NCBI RefSeq assembly: GCF_020733705.1
Contig: NZ_JAJFZM010000001.1
Coordinates: 434,001-498,000, forward strand
Reading direction: 5' to 3'
Length of the DNA stretch: 64,000 nucleotides
Origin: Nocardia australiensis
GTDB taxonomy: Bacteria; Actinomycetota; Actinomycetes; Mycobacteriales; Mycobacteriaceae
Shown: in pieces, positions 18,576 through 26,537 of the stretch
Position numbering within the stretch: position 1 is the first letter of the stretch
Layout of the letters: each line of letters starts with the position of its first letter
Made by a program: the position numbers and the translations under genes
The notes under the pieces: model-generated
What the model was told of the DNA's origin: nothing
Databases searched by the model: none
Seen by the model: the letters and a program-made list of their open reading frames with translations, nothing else

Positions 18576-18983
18576 ATGTCCATCACCCTGGTGAACCCAA
18601 CCGAACTACCGAAGATCGACGCCTACGCTCAGATGGCCGTCGCGACCGGCTCCCGGCTGGTTTACATTGCCGGGCAGGTCTCCTGGGATGCCGACGGGAC
18701 CACGATCGGCGCGCGCGACCTCGCCGCCCAAGTCGAACAGAGCTACCTCAACGTCGGCGCAGCACTGGCCGAGGTCGGCGCTACCTTCGCCGACGTGGCG
18801 AAGCTGACCGTCTACGTCGTCAACTGGACGCCGGACAAGATGACGCAGTTCGTGGACGGAGTCGCGAGGGCGGCCGCGAAGCTCGGCGTGACACCGGTGG
18901 CGCCGGGCACACTGATCGGTGTCGCCGCGTTGGCTTCGCCCGATCATCTCGTCGAGGTCGAGGCCACAGCCGTCCTCGACTGA
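18576..18983 (+). CDS. RidA/YjgF-family protein lacking the catalytic arginine
   Basis: A 135-residue member of the YjgF/YER057c/UK114 family, with YIAGQVSWDADG near 29 and ADVAKLTVYVVNWTPDK near 72. Family enzymes deaminate 2-aminoacrylate-type imines with an arginine in a PAR motif near residue 105. Here that region reads VAPGTLIGVAALASPDH, so the arginine is missing. It is probably not a standard imine deaminase. Divergent from the HxlR regulator. Confidence 0.85.
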   Translation: MSITLVNPTELPKIDAYAQMAVATGSRLVYIAGQVSWDADGTTIGARDLAAQVEQSYLNVGAALAEVGATFADVAKLTVYVVNWTPDKMTQFVDGVARAAAKLGVTPVAPGTLIGVAALASPDHLVEVEATAVLD

Positions 18984-19087
18984 GGCGGGCTGAGGAACCC
19001 CGCTAGGGCGGAGGGCATCACGCCCCGCGCCGGTTGGTCAACGATTCAGTTGCATGAGTGTGCGCGGACGGCGACCAGTCGTGCACC

Positions 19088-20470
19088 TCAAACCTTCGGT
19101 CGATTGTCGACGACCCTGCGTGATTTGAAGGTCTGCTGTTCATGCGTTCCCGGAGCGACTACCTTCACAGGCACTCTGATCTGGATCGACAGCTTGATCG
19201 CAGCCTCGAGCGACAGTCGCAGCTGCTCGACGTCTTCGGTGCCCATGCCTGGTTCATGCTCGACCTCGACGCGGAGTTCGTCGAGTGCGTTCTCACGGTC
19301 GACGAAGATGCGAAACTCGGAGCCAGTGCCGTCGACACCGCGGACGGCGGCCTCGATGGCACTTGGGTAGACATTGGCACCTCGAATGATGAGCATGTCA
19401 TCGACACGACCGAACACACCGCGCGGGAGACGAGGGTAGGTGCGCCCGCACGGGCAAGGGGTGTCGTCGATGTAGCCTTCGTCGCCCATCCAGAACCGGA
19501 TCATCGGCTGGGATTCTCGCCAGAGATGGGTTGCCACCGTGGCTCCCGACGTTCCTGACGGAACCGCGACGTTCGGGTCATTCGGATCGACGATCTCGGT
19601 GTAGTTCTCGTCCTGGAACAGATGCACTCCACCATCCGACTCAGTACATCCGATGTTGGACAGGAACGGGTACATCTCGGATGTCGAGCCGGCTGATGCG
19701 TCAACGAGCAGGGGGTTCCCCCACAGTTGGGTCAGCAGTTCTCGCACGGATGCGATGCTGGCACCAGGTTCGCCTCCGGCGATCAGCAAAGAGACCTTGC
19801 TATCGCGGACGTCGAGGCCGAGCTCGCGTGAGCGCTGGGCCAGATGTACCAGGTAGGACGGTGTTCCTACGACGACATCGCAATCCAGGGCGTGCATGAG
19901 TTCGATCTGCTTATCGGTCGGGACGACCGAGCCGGTGGGGAAGGTCGTCGCGCCGATCTGCTCAGTGGCCTGCAGTATCCCCCATCCGCCGAAGAAGAGC
20001 GCGAAGGGGAAGGTGATCTGGACGACGTCGTCGGGCCTGACGCCGGCACTCCACAGAGCCATGGCAGACGCCTCGCGGGCCCGGTCCCAGTCACGCTGGG
20101 AGACGCCGTACATCGTCGGCTTTCCCGTCGTTCCCGAAGAACCGTGGATGCGGGCCAGCTGATTACGCGCAACACCGAGGTAGTCGCCGAACGGCGGGTG
20201 CTGCTGCTGATTTTCGACCAGCATCTTTTTGGTGATCACCGGCACCTTTGCGGTGAAGTCCACCAAGGACTGGACGTCGGAGGGCTTGAATCCGTGGCTG
20301 TCGTAGTGCCGTCGATACAACGGCAGGTTCTCGTACACGTAGTGAAGCTGGTGCTGGATCCGGTCGAGGATCAGTTTGTCGCGTTCGTGACGCGGCATGG
20401 TCTCGCGGGCCTCGTCCCGGAATCGTGTAGAGCGCGCGCGGCGCTGAGCTTCGTCTCGCCTGTCGGTCAT
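19088..20470 (-). CDS. Phenylacetate-CoA ligase-family (PaaK-like) adenylating enzyme
   Basis: A 460-residue ANL-type ligase of the PaaK group: VYENLPLYRRHYDSHGF near 35, the phosphate loop IHGSSGTTGKPTMYG near 90, the DASAGSTSEMYP motif near 240 and the C-terminal GRVDDMLIIRGANVYPSAIEAAV near 360. CPCGRTYPR suggests a metal site seen in PaaK relatives. The ATG at 20470 is chosen over the longer frame because GGGAGGG lies before it and the operator lies upstream. It activates an aromatic or related acid to its CoA ester; substrate unknown. Divergent from the ferredoxin gene. Confidence 0.87.
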   Translation of the reverse strand: MTDRRDEAQRRARSTRFRDEARETMPRHERDKLILDRIQHQLHYVYENLPLYRRHYDSHGFKPSDVQSLVDFTAKVPVITKKMLVENQQQHPPFGDYLGVARNQLARIHGSSGTTGKPTMYGVSQRDWDRAREASAMALWSAGVRPDDVVQITFPFALFFGGWGILQATEQIGATTFPTGSVVPTDKQIELMHALDCDVVVGTPSYLVHLAQRSRELGLDVRDSKVSLLIAGGEPGASIASVRELLTQLWGNPLLVDASAGSTSEMYPFLSNIGCTESDGGVHLFQDENYTEIVDPNDPNVAVPSGTSGATVATHLWRESQPMIRFWMGDEGYIDDTPCPCGRTYPRLPRGVFGRVDDMLIIRGANVYPSAIEAAVRGVDGTGSEFRIFVDRENALDELRVEVEHEPGMGTEDVEQLRLSLEAAIKLSIQIRVPVKVVAPGTHEQQTFKSRRVVDNRPKV

Positions 20471-20494
20471 AACGTACCCTCCCAGGGAATTTTT

Positions 20495-20514
20495 TCTACC
20501 AAACCGTAGGTGGA
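20495..20514. promoter_or_regulatory. TetR-type operator, copy 1 (ligase promoter)
   Basis: TCTACCAAACCGTAGGTGGA. It sits 25 bases before the ligase start and is nearly identical to copies at 20561 and 25841. With its T-rich 5' flank it forms a 27-base direct repeat with copy 2 (20488-20514 and 20554-20580). Confidence 0.75.
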
Positions 20515-20560
20515 AATATGGCCGCACATGATGTGTGCTGTCAAGCACTATGGTATTTTT

Positions 20561-20580
20561 TCTACCAAACGGTAGGTGGA
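20561..20580. promoter_or_regulatory. TetR-type operator, copy 2 (ferredoxin promoter)
   Basis: TCTACCAAACGGTAGGTGGA, containing the inverted repeat CTACC-N4-GGTAG. It sits 25 bases before the ferredoxin start, so each divergent promoter has its own operator. Confidence 0.75.
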
Positions 20581-20604
20581 TTACCTGGAATCGAAAGAGG
20601 AATC

Positions 20605-20793
20605 ATGCGAGTCAACGTCGACATGGGGTCGTGCCAGCACTACGGGCAGTGTGTCTTCGCCGCACCGGAAGTATTCGATCTCGACGGCGACGGCAAGCTG
20701 CAGTATCGAGTCGACGCAGCTGAGGATCAGCGCGCAGCGGTGGAGGCGGCTGCGGACGCGTGCCCCATGCAAGCAATCACGATTGTCGATTGA
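20605..20793 (+). CDS. 3Fe-4S-type ferredoxin for the P450 system
   Basis: A 62-residue ferredoxin with three cysteines, C10, C16 (SCQHYGQC) and C53 (CP), as in single-cluster [3Fe-4S] ferredoxins that feed cytochromes P450. The position of the absent fourth ligand is Tyr13, a known variable position in mycobacterial P450 ferredoxins. The ATG at 20605 has GAAAGAGG upstream; the longer frame would cross the operator. It is followed by its likely reductase. The electron path is NAD(P)H, reductase, ferredoxin, P450. Confidence 0.9.
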   Translation: MRVNVDMGSCQHYGQCVFAAPEVFDLDGDGKLQYRVDAAEDQRAAVEAAADACPMQAITIVD

Positions 20794-20801
20794 GGCCGCG
20801 T

Positions 20802-21980
20802 ATGCGCACCGTGGCAGTTGTAGGTGGATCACTCGGAGGCCTCCGCACCGCGGAGACTCTTCGCAGTGCGGGGTGGACAGAATCCGTCGTCGTGATCGGA
20901 TCCGAGGCGGATATGCCGTATACGCGGCCACCGTTGTCGAAGAAGATCTTGTCGGATGGTGGCACCTTCGACAATGTGCGACTACGTCCTCGGCTAGCGG
21001 ACGACGACGTCGATTGGCGGCTCGGCGTTTCAGTCGCCAAGGCAGATCTGGCCGAGCGGCGGCTGTACCTGTCGGACGGGCAGGTCGTCGAGTTCGACGC
21101 GCTCGTCGCGGCGACCGGGGTGGCTCCCCGGACATTGCCGGTCTCGGGACCAGACGCTGGACGGCACACCTTACGGACACTCGACGACGCACGCGCGGTG
21201 CACCGAGAATTGGGGCCCGATCGGCGTGTGGTCGTCATCGGTGCCGGATTCATCGGATGTGAGGTCGCCGCCGCTGCCCGCGCGAAGGGGTGTGAGGTCG
21301 ACGTTGTCTGCGCTGACGAGGTCGCCATGCTCCGTCCGCTCGGCCGCGAGGTAGGGCAGGCGATTCAGCGGAGCCACGCGGCGGCAGGGATACGTTTCCA
21401 CTCGCGCAGAACGGTCCAGCGCTATGTGGGCACCGACCGAGCGTCCGGGGTCGTCCTCGACGACGGGTTGCATTTGACGGCGGATGTGGTCGTCGAAGCA
21501 GTGGGTTCGGCGCCGAATGTGAAGTGGCTCGAGGGAAACGGGCTCGATACCACCGACGGAGTGATCTGTGATTCGTGGCTTCGCATGGGAGGCGTTGCGG
21601 CGACCGCGGCGGTAGGGGATGTCGCGCGGTTCCCCAACACATTGTTCGACGCAGTGCCGCGTCGATTCGAGCACTGGCAGATGGCGGTCGACACCGCTCG
21701 TCAGGCGGCCCGCACGATCATGCACGATCTGTCAGAGGCGCCGGCGCCATTGTCGGCTTTCGAACCACTGCCCTCCTTTTGGTCGGACCAAGGGACGGTG
21801 CGAGTGGACTCGTTCGGGTCACCCGGGATTGCTGACAGTTTCGCGGTGCTCGAAGGTGACCTGAGCGGAGGATGTGCGGTCGGCTACTACCGTGCGGGTC
21901 GTCCGGTCGGGGTCGTGTTGATCTGCATGCCCCGCCGTAGCGGGCACTACCGTACGTGGATCGCCGAGCAGCTCTACTAG
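20802..21980 (+). CDS. Ferredoxin reductase (FAD/NAD-binding)
   Basis: A 392-residue rubredoxin/ferredoxin-type NAD(P)H reductase. The FAD motif VVGGSLGGLRTAETLR is at the N-terminus, ATGVAPRTLP near 105, the NAD-binding motif VVIGAGFIGCEVAAAARAKG near 145 and the FAD-binding TAAVGDVARFPN near 265. The ATG at 20802 lies eight bases after the ferredoxin stop. It belongs with the ferredoxin and P450 in one electron-transfer chain. Confidence 0.9.
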   Translation: MRTVAVVGGSLGGLRTAETLRSAGWTESVVVIGSEADMPYTRPPLSKKILSDGGTFDNVRLRPRLADDDVDWRLGVSVAKADLAERRLYLSDGQVVEFDALVAATGVAPRTLPVSGPDAGRHTLRTLDDARAVHRELGPDRRVVVIGAGFIGCEVAAAARAKGCEVDVVCADEVAMLRPLGREVGQAIQRSHAAAGIRFHSRRTVQRYVGTDRASGVVLDDGLHLTADVVVEAVGSAPNVKWLEGNGLDTTDGVICDSWLRMGGVAATAAVGDVARFPNTLFDAVPRRFEHWQMAVDTARQAARTIMHDLSEAPAPLSAFEPLPSFWSDQGTVRVDSFGSPGIADSFAVLEGDLSGGCAVGYYRAGRPVGVVLICMPRRSGHYRTWIAEQLY

Positions 21981-21990
21981 TTGTCAGCCT

Positions 21991-22698
21991 CTAGTTGTCG
22001 GCCTCGGTCTCGGTCTGACTCGGGAGCCGATTCCGTGGGCTCCGGCGTAGCGCTTCGGGTCCGCCCGTGGCCAGCGTCGCCGCGTCGGAGCCCAGTGACG
22101 TCAGGACCATACCGGCGAGCTGGTAGGCGAGTTCGCGCGGTGCGTATCTCCCACCGACGGAGTACCACTCGGTCATGCTGTTCAGCATTCCGAGGATGGC
22201 GACCGAGGACAGCCTGAGATCGATCGCGGGGTCGATGTCACCGGAGTCGACGCCGTCACGCAAGATCCCCATGAGCACGGCGTAATAGTCGTCCTCACTC
22301 CTGCTCAGTTGCTTCTGGCGCTGTGGCGACAACTGACTGAATTCACGTAGCCGGATCCGGAAGGTCCGCAGGTTGGCGGCCACGAAGAGCACATGTGAGT
22401 GGACGAAATCTGTCAGACGGTCGAGCGGAGCGCGGGGATCCTCGGACAACGATGCCACCGCATCCAGAGCTGTAACGTAAGCGGGCTCGATGATCTGAAA
22501 GAGAAAGTCTTCCTTCGAAGCGACGTAGTAGTACAGGCTGCCCTTCATAAGTCCGACCGCGTCGGCAATGCCCTGCATGCTGGTGGCGTCGTAGCCATTC
22601 TCCAGAAAAGCATCGGCCGCGGCATCGAGTACTTCCCGAACTCGTTCGGCGTCCGGCCCGCGGCGCGGCCGACCCCGCTTGGCCGCATTTTGGACCAT
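21991..22698 (-). CDS. TetR-family regulator of the P450 regulon
   Basis: A 235-residue TetR protein: AADAFLENGYDATSMQGIAD then VGLMKGSLYYYVASKEDFLFQI is the helix-turn-helix (about residues 28-70). A basic N-terminus (KRGRPRRG) precedes it. It resembles regulators of fatty-acid and steroid catabolism (KstR2/FadR-like TetR group). It is the only regulator in the cluster, so it is the best candidate for the three matching operators. No operator copy lies at its own promoter. Confidence 0.87.
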   Translation of the reverse strand: MVQNAAKRGRPRRGPDAERVREVLDAAADAFLENGYDATSMQGIADAVGLMKGSLYYYVASKEDFLFQIIEPAYVTALDAVASLSEDPRAPLDRLTDFVHSHVLFVAANLRTFRIRLREFSQLSPQRQKQLSRSEDDYYAVLMGILRDGVDSGDIDPAIDLRLSSVAILGMLNSMTEWYSVGGRYAPRELAYQLAGMVLTSLGSDAATLATGGPEALRRSPRNRLPSQTETEADN

Positions 22699-23072
22699 CC
22701 TGCTCCCTCTCCATCGACGACCGTGGCCGAACTACTGGCTATTCGCCCGTCGGAGTCCGCACGAACCGCTCACCTGGTGAACGCGCTGAACAGATACCGC
22801 ACAAAACGAGGTCTCGGAACCCCTTGGGCCCGACTGGATTCACGGTACAACCGCGGAGTGCGTCGCCTCCACTCCGGGTTCCTCAACCCAGATCGAATAA
22901 CCCAGCAATCCGCGTGCATTGACCGACCCCGCTACTTGCGGCGATACGGCCAATCGCTGTGACAGCACCGTGACGAAACGGTGGGGGTGTCGAGTCTCGA
23001 CACCCCCACCTGTACGTGCTGGACGGATGCGGCGACTGTCAACGGCACCCGCCGTCGACAGCTACTGGCGTC
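22699..23072. other. Intergenic region before the TetR gene, holding the P450-operon terminator
   Basis: The only clear element is the hairpin at 22980-23010. A plus-strand open frame ends at 22962 but shows no family motif and starts inside the TetR gene, so I do not call it. Confidence 0.5.
22980..23010 (-). terminator. Strong hairpin downstream of the P450 gene
   Basis: A 15-bp perfect stem, GGTGGGGGTGTCGAG against CTCGACACCCCCACC, with an almost zero loop, about 60 bases beyond the P450 stop. The likely terminator of the leftward DUF35-thiolase-P450 operon. Confidence 0.75.
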
Positions 23073-24278
23073 TCAGCGATTGATGACCGGGAACGACGTC
23101 ATGCCGCGGCTGATCAGAGTCGGATGCCAGTGCTGCGCCGAGTCTGCGATTTCGAGGTCGGGGCACTTTTTTGCCAGAGCCTCGAAAGCGAGGTGGCCTT
23201 CGAGTCGGGCCAGGAAGTTACCCAGGCAATGATGTAGACCGAAACCGAATCCTACGTGTCGGTTCGGGGCGCGGGTGATGTCGAACGTGTCGGGATTGTC
23301 GAACACCGCCGGGTCACGGTTCGCGGACGCTTGTACCAGGTAGACGGTGTCGCCGGCGCGCATCTGGCTGCCGCGCAGTTCGACATCCTGCACAAGTCTG
23401 CGCATGGCCATTTTGGCCGGCCCGTCGAAACGGAGAACTTCCTCGACCGCCGATCTCGCCATACCCGGGTCGTTCTTCAGCAACTCCCACTGGCTCGGGT
23501 TCCGCAGGAAGGCGCGCATCCCGTTTGCGATCATGTTGGTCGTTGTCTCGTGCCCGCCGAAGATGAGCAACGCACAGGTGGAGATCACTTCGTCGTCGGT
23601 CAGTGGCGGATCCTGCTCGCGGGATTCGAGAATGCGGCTGATCAAGTTGTCGTCGGGCTGCTTTCGGAGCCGCGAGATATGCGACCGGAGGTATTCGGTC
23701 AGCTCCGTAAGCGCGCGCTGGGCACGTTCGTGCCGGTCCGAGGTCGACTTCGCGCCGAAAATGAGCACGACGATCTCGTCGGACCACTGCTTGAACAGCT
23801 CACGATCCTGGGCCGGAACCCCCATCAGTTCGGCGATCACGACTGCCGGAATCGGATAGGCAAGATCATGCACAAGATCGAAATCACCCGGCTGGGCGAT
23901 CGCGCCCACAGCATCTGCGACCACCTTTTCCACCTGCGGTCGCATCGCCGCGACCGCTTTGGGTGTGAAGGCGGGCATCACCAACTTCCGGATCCGAGTG
24001 TGATCAGGCTGGTCGAGGAAGACCATCCAATGCTGGATAACGTCATAGGTGGCCTTCCTTGCCTGTCGCTGCTCGTCGGACAGGCGCTCGTTATACACCG
24101 GCCGCACGCGATCGGACGAGAAGACGGGATCGCGCAATGCCGTCACCACATCGTCGTACCGGTACACGAACCAGGCCCGATACTGCTCGTTCCAGTGCAC
24201 CGGGCAGTTTGCTCGCATCTCGGCGAAGTACGGACTAGGGTCCGCAAGCCGTTCCGCGCTGAGAATATCGTGATCCAT
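23073..24278 (-). CDS. Cytochrome P450
   Basis: A soluble class I bacterial P450 of 401 residues. The I-helix oxygen-binding motif is LLIFGGHETTTN (near 245), the K-helix ExxR is EEVLRFDG (near 285) and the heme-ligand motif FGFGLHHCLG places the ligand at C351. It resembles CYP families that hydroxylate steroids, fatty acids or terpenes; subfamily needs alignment. It ends an operon with the thiolase-like and DUF35 genes. The matching ferredoxin and reductase are 2 kb away under the same operator. Confidence 0.92.
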   Translation of the reverse strand: MDHDILSAERLADPSPYFAEMRANCPVHWNEQYRAWFVYRYDDVVTALRDPVFSSDRVRPVYNERLSDEQRQARKATYDVIQHWMVFLDQPDHTRIRKLVMPAFTPKAVAAMRPQVEKVVADAVGAIAQPGDFDLVHDLAYPIPAVVIAELMGVPAQDRELFKQWSDEIVVLIFGAKSTSDRHERAQRALTELTEYLRSHISRLRKQPDDNLISRILESREQDPPLTDDEVISTCALLIFGGHETTTNMIANGMRAFLRNPSQWELLKNDPGMARSAVEEVLRFDGPAKMAMRRLVQDVELRGSQMRAGDTVYLVQASANRDPAVFDNPDTFDITRAPNRHVGFGFGLHHCLGNFLARLEGHLAFEALAKKCPDLEIADSAQHWHPTLISRGMTSFPVINR

Positions 24279-24285
24279 AAGCTCC

Positions 24286-25407
24286 TCATCCTCCCAAAAT
24301 GGTTACAACACAACCATTTCCATCGATTCCCGCGGCACCGCCACCCATCGTCTCCACTGCGGCGATTCGGGCGTTGTCGACCTGACGCGCTCCGGCCTCC
24401 CCACGGAGTTGCCACACGGCTTCCGCGATCTGCGCTAGTCCTGTTGCGCCGAGTGCGTGCCCTCTGCTCAAAAGCCCCCCTGATGGGTTCACTGGCTGGT
24501 GGCCGCCAAGCCTTGTGTGGCCGGCCTTGACGAGTTCGAGGCCCTGACCAGCTGGAGCGAGTCCGAGCGCTTCGGTGGCGGTTACCTCACCGATCGTGAA
24601 GGCATCGTGGACTTCGAACAGACTCATGTCCTCGGGGCCGAGTCCAGCTTTCTCCCACGCCTCCCCCGCGACGGACTGCATGAGTTCGAACCCCCACGGG
24701 TGGATCGAACGGTGATCCCACAGCCGTCCGGATTGCAGTGCGGTAGCGAGGACCGCGATGTCCCGCTTGCCGTTCCGCTTGGGTCCGACCACCGCGGCCG
24801 CCGCAGCATCGGAGATGTCGCAGCATTGCAGCAGCGTCAATGGATCTGCCACCATCCGGCTGTTGAGAACTTTCTCAACCGTTGTTTCGCCCCCGTGCTG
24901 GGCGCGAGGGTTCATCGAACCGTGTGCGCGATTCTTGACCGCCACCAGGGCGAGATCGTCGAGCTCGACGTCGTACAAATGACCGTATCTACTGGCGGCA
25001 AGACCATAGATACCGGGCATCGCCAGGCCGGCCGCACCCTCAGCATCGTTGTAGGCGGGTGTGATCGGGCCGTTGAAGTGCGCAGTCATGGTCTCGACAC
25101 CGAGACACAAGACGTTCTCGTATCGCCCCGACTCGACGGCATGGACGGCTTCGAACAGCGCGGTAGATCCGGTGGCGCATGCATTTTCGACAGTGACGAT
25201 CGGGATACCGACGATGCCGAGTGTCTGCAGGCAGCGCTGGATCGTCCCCGTCACCCCGAAGACCGTTCCCGCGAAGACCGCATCGACCCTGTCGACTCCG
25301 GCGTCATCGAGAGCCTCCACGACAGCCTGCTGAACCAGGCTGACATCGCTCATGTGGGGTTGCCGCCCGAACATCGACGTGCCGACCCCGTATATCGCTG
25401 TTTTCAT
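24286..25407 (-). CDS. Thiolase-like protein (SCP-x/Ltp2 type)
   Basis: A 373-residue thiolase-fold protein. The nucleophile position is C77 in VENACATGS. HDAFTIGEVTA near 283 and GGLLSRGHALGATG near 320 keep both histidines. The usual C-terminal CxG loop reads ETMGGGAAGIDGNG, so the second thiolase cysteine is absent. The N-terminus lacks the extra DUF35 fusion; the DUF35 partner is the overlapping gene upstream. Ltp2-DUF35 pairs carry out retro-aldol C-C cleavage in steroid side-chain degradation, so aldolase activity is an alternative to thiolysis. The ATG at 25407 has AGGAG upstream. Confidence 0.87.
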   Translation of the reverse strand: MKTAIYGVGTSMFGRQPHMSDVSLVQQAVVEALDDAGVDRVDAVFAGTVFGVTGTIQRCLQTLGIVGIPIVTVENACATGSTALFEAVHAVESGRYENVLCLGVETMTAHFNGPITPAYNDAEGAAGLAMPGIYGLAASRYGHLYDVELDDLALVAVKNRAHGSMNPRAQHGGETTVEKVLNSRMVADPLTLLQCCDISDAAAAAVVGPKRNGKRDIAVLATALQSGRLWDHRSIHPWGFELMQSVAGEAWEKAGLGPEDMSLFEVHDAFTIGEVTATEALGLAPAGQGLELVKAGHTRLGGHQPVNPSGGLLSRGHALGATGLAQIAEAVWQLRGEAGARQVDNARIAAVETMGGGAAGIDGNGCVVTILGG

Positions 25408-25775
25408 TCGCCCACTCCTGTGTGAACCGCGCACGCAAGCGGATTGCCGCGATCGGTGACAGCGACCAGCCGGGCCCGGGACCCCACTGGAATCAGGTCC
25501 TCTGATGTGTGGACCAGCACTCGGGGGCCGTCGTCCAGGACCAGGTACGCGACAGAAATGGGCGGAGTGTATCCGGGCACGGCGATGTGCAGACGCGTCG
25601 ACGCGAAGACCTCCCCCTCCGGCCCGAACTCGGTCACCTCCAATGGATTTCCACAAACGGGACACCGAGGCGTGGTCGATGCCGTGGGATACCGACACGT
25701 TGTGCAGCGATTCCCCACTACGAATACCTCGCCCCCGCGCGTGACCACACGAGGCCGAGGATCAGGCTCCTCCAT
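25404..25775 (-). CDS. DUF35 OB-fold/zinc-ribbon acyl-CoA-binding partner protein
   Basis: A 123-residue protein with a rubredoxin-like zinc ribbon, RCTTCRYP then CPVCGNP (four cysteines), followed by an OB fold (VFASTRLHIAVPGYTPPISVAYLVLDDGPRV). DUF35 proteins form complexes with thiolase-like enzymes and channel or bind acyl-CoA. It overlaps the thiolase-like gene by four bases, which supports a complex. First gene of the leftward operon, 66 bases after operator copy 3. Confidence 0.88.
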   Translation of the reverse strand: MEEPDPRPRVVTRGGEVFVVGNRCTTCRYPTASTTPRCPVCGNPLEVTEFGPEGEVFASTRLHIAVPGYTPPISVAYLVLDDGPRVLVHTSEDLIPVGSRARLVAVTDRGNPLACAVHTGVGE

Positions 25776-25840
25776 AGTTCAACCCTCTCGGATATAGGAC
25801 GAATCGAGGCCCGGCTTCGGGTGCGGGCTTTCCATATATT

Positions 25841-25860
25841 TCTACCGTCCGTTTGGTGGA
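25841..25860. promoter_or_regulatory. TetR-type operator, copy 3 (DUF35-thiolase-P450 promoter)
   Basis: On the minus strand it reads TCCACCAAACGGACGGTAGA, matching copies 1 and 2 at the central ACCAAACGG and both flanks. Located upstream of the leftward operon. Confidence 0.72.
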
Positions 25861-26537
25861 ATAGTACCCACTTGGGTGGAGTACGTCTAGACGCACGGCC
25901 GGTATAGCGGAATCAGGTAGTTCTTGCGGCGTCACCGCCCTCGGCGTCGTAGCGGCCTGCCACCGTGGTCAGGTTCGCGAATCGACTGGCCGACAACAGA
26001 ATTGCCCTCCGTGGGATCGGTTCCGTGCACGGAGTGCTGGAGTCGGTCGAACCGGCCGATGGCTCCCTGACTGATCCGCCGATACTGAATCGACTGATCA
26101 CAGCGGTAGTCGTAGACGGCTCGGCTGCGGCCCGGTCCGTTGAAGTCGGTGCTGATCGAGATGCCGTTGATCTCGTGGTCGCCGGGCACGTGACGAAGCC
26201 CGAGAGCGATCCGACTGGCGTGGCCTGCTTGGCTGTCGGGCTCGGATGTCAGATAGAGGCACTCGCAGTCCCACTCCTCGGCCTGTCCCTGTCACCGCAC
26301 GCTGCGCAGAACCGATCATGTGATGCCGCGTCGCCGGTGCCGCAGGCGCCCGATGACCCTGGAGGGCTTGACCGTTCAGCCGGGCGTCCAGGGGCAAGGC
26401 GAATACACTGGCCCCGTTGCGTTCCGAGCAGCAACCGAGAAATACTAATCCGCGACCGACACGGATTCACGTCCCGGTGCACCCTAGCGATAATTTCGGA
26501 CTGCGACTGCTTGCGATAAATGAAAGCGATATGACAT
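25861..26537. other. Long intergenic region with remnants
   Basis: Nearly 700 bases without an intact gene. The minus strand carries a frameshifted coding remnant (25932-26330). The part next to the oxidoreductase gene (about 26400-26537) is AT-rich and probably holds its promoter. Confidence 0.5.
25932..26330 (-). pseudogene. Frameshifted gene remnant with a CxxC knuckle
   Basis: One minus-strand frame reads HDRFCAACGDRDR (26330 to about 26290). The adjacent frame then continues with gene-like sequence EEWDCECLYLTSEPDSQAGH, GLRHVPGDHEINGISISTDF and SRAVYDYRCDQSIQYRR to a TGA at 25932. A stop in the second frame just upstream shows they must be joined by a one-base frameshift. I do not recognise the family. 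It could also be a short real gene with a misjudged start. Confidence 0.35.

Noticed and set aside
22723..22962. Possible 79-residue plus-strand protein before the P450 terminator
   Set aside because: Open frame with an Arg-rich translation and no family feature. It lacks a clear ribosome site and falls in the promoter region of the TetR gene.
23256..24530. 424-residue plus-strand open frame over the P450 gene
   Set aside because: It is antisense to a well-supported P450 with heme and I-helix motifs, and its translation is Arg/His-rich.
24499..25425. 308-residue plus-strand open frame over the thiolase-like gene
   Set aside because: Shadow of the minus-strand gene, which has thiolase motifs and overlaps a DUF35 gene.
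25965..26519. 184-residue plus-strand frame in the gap before the old yellow enzyme gene
   Set aside because: No family features. The opposite strand carries the better protein-like sequence, so this is probably its shadow.
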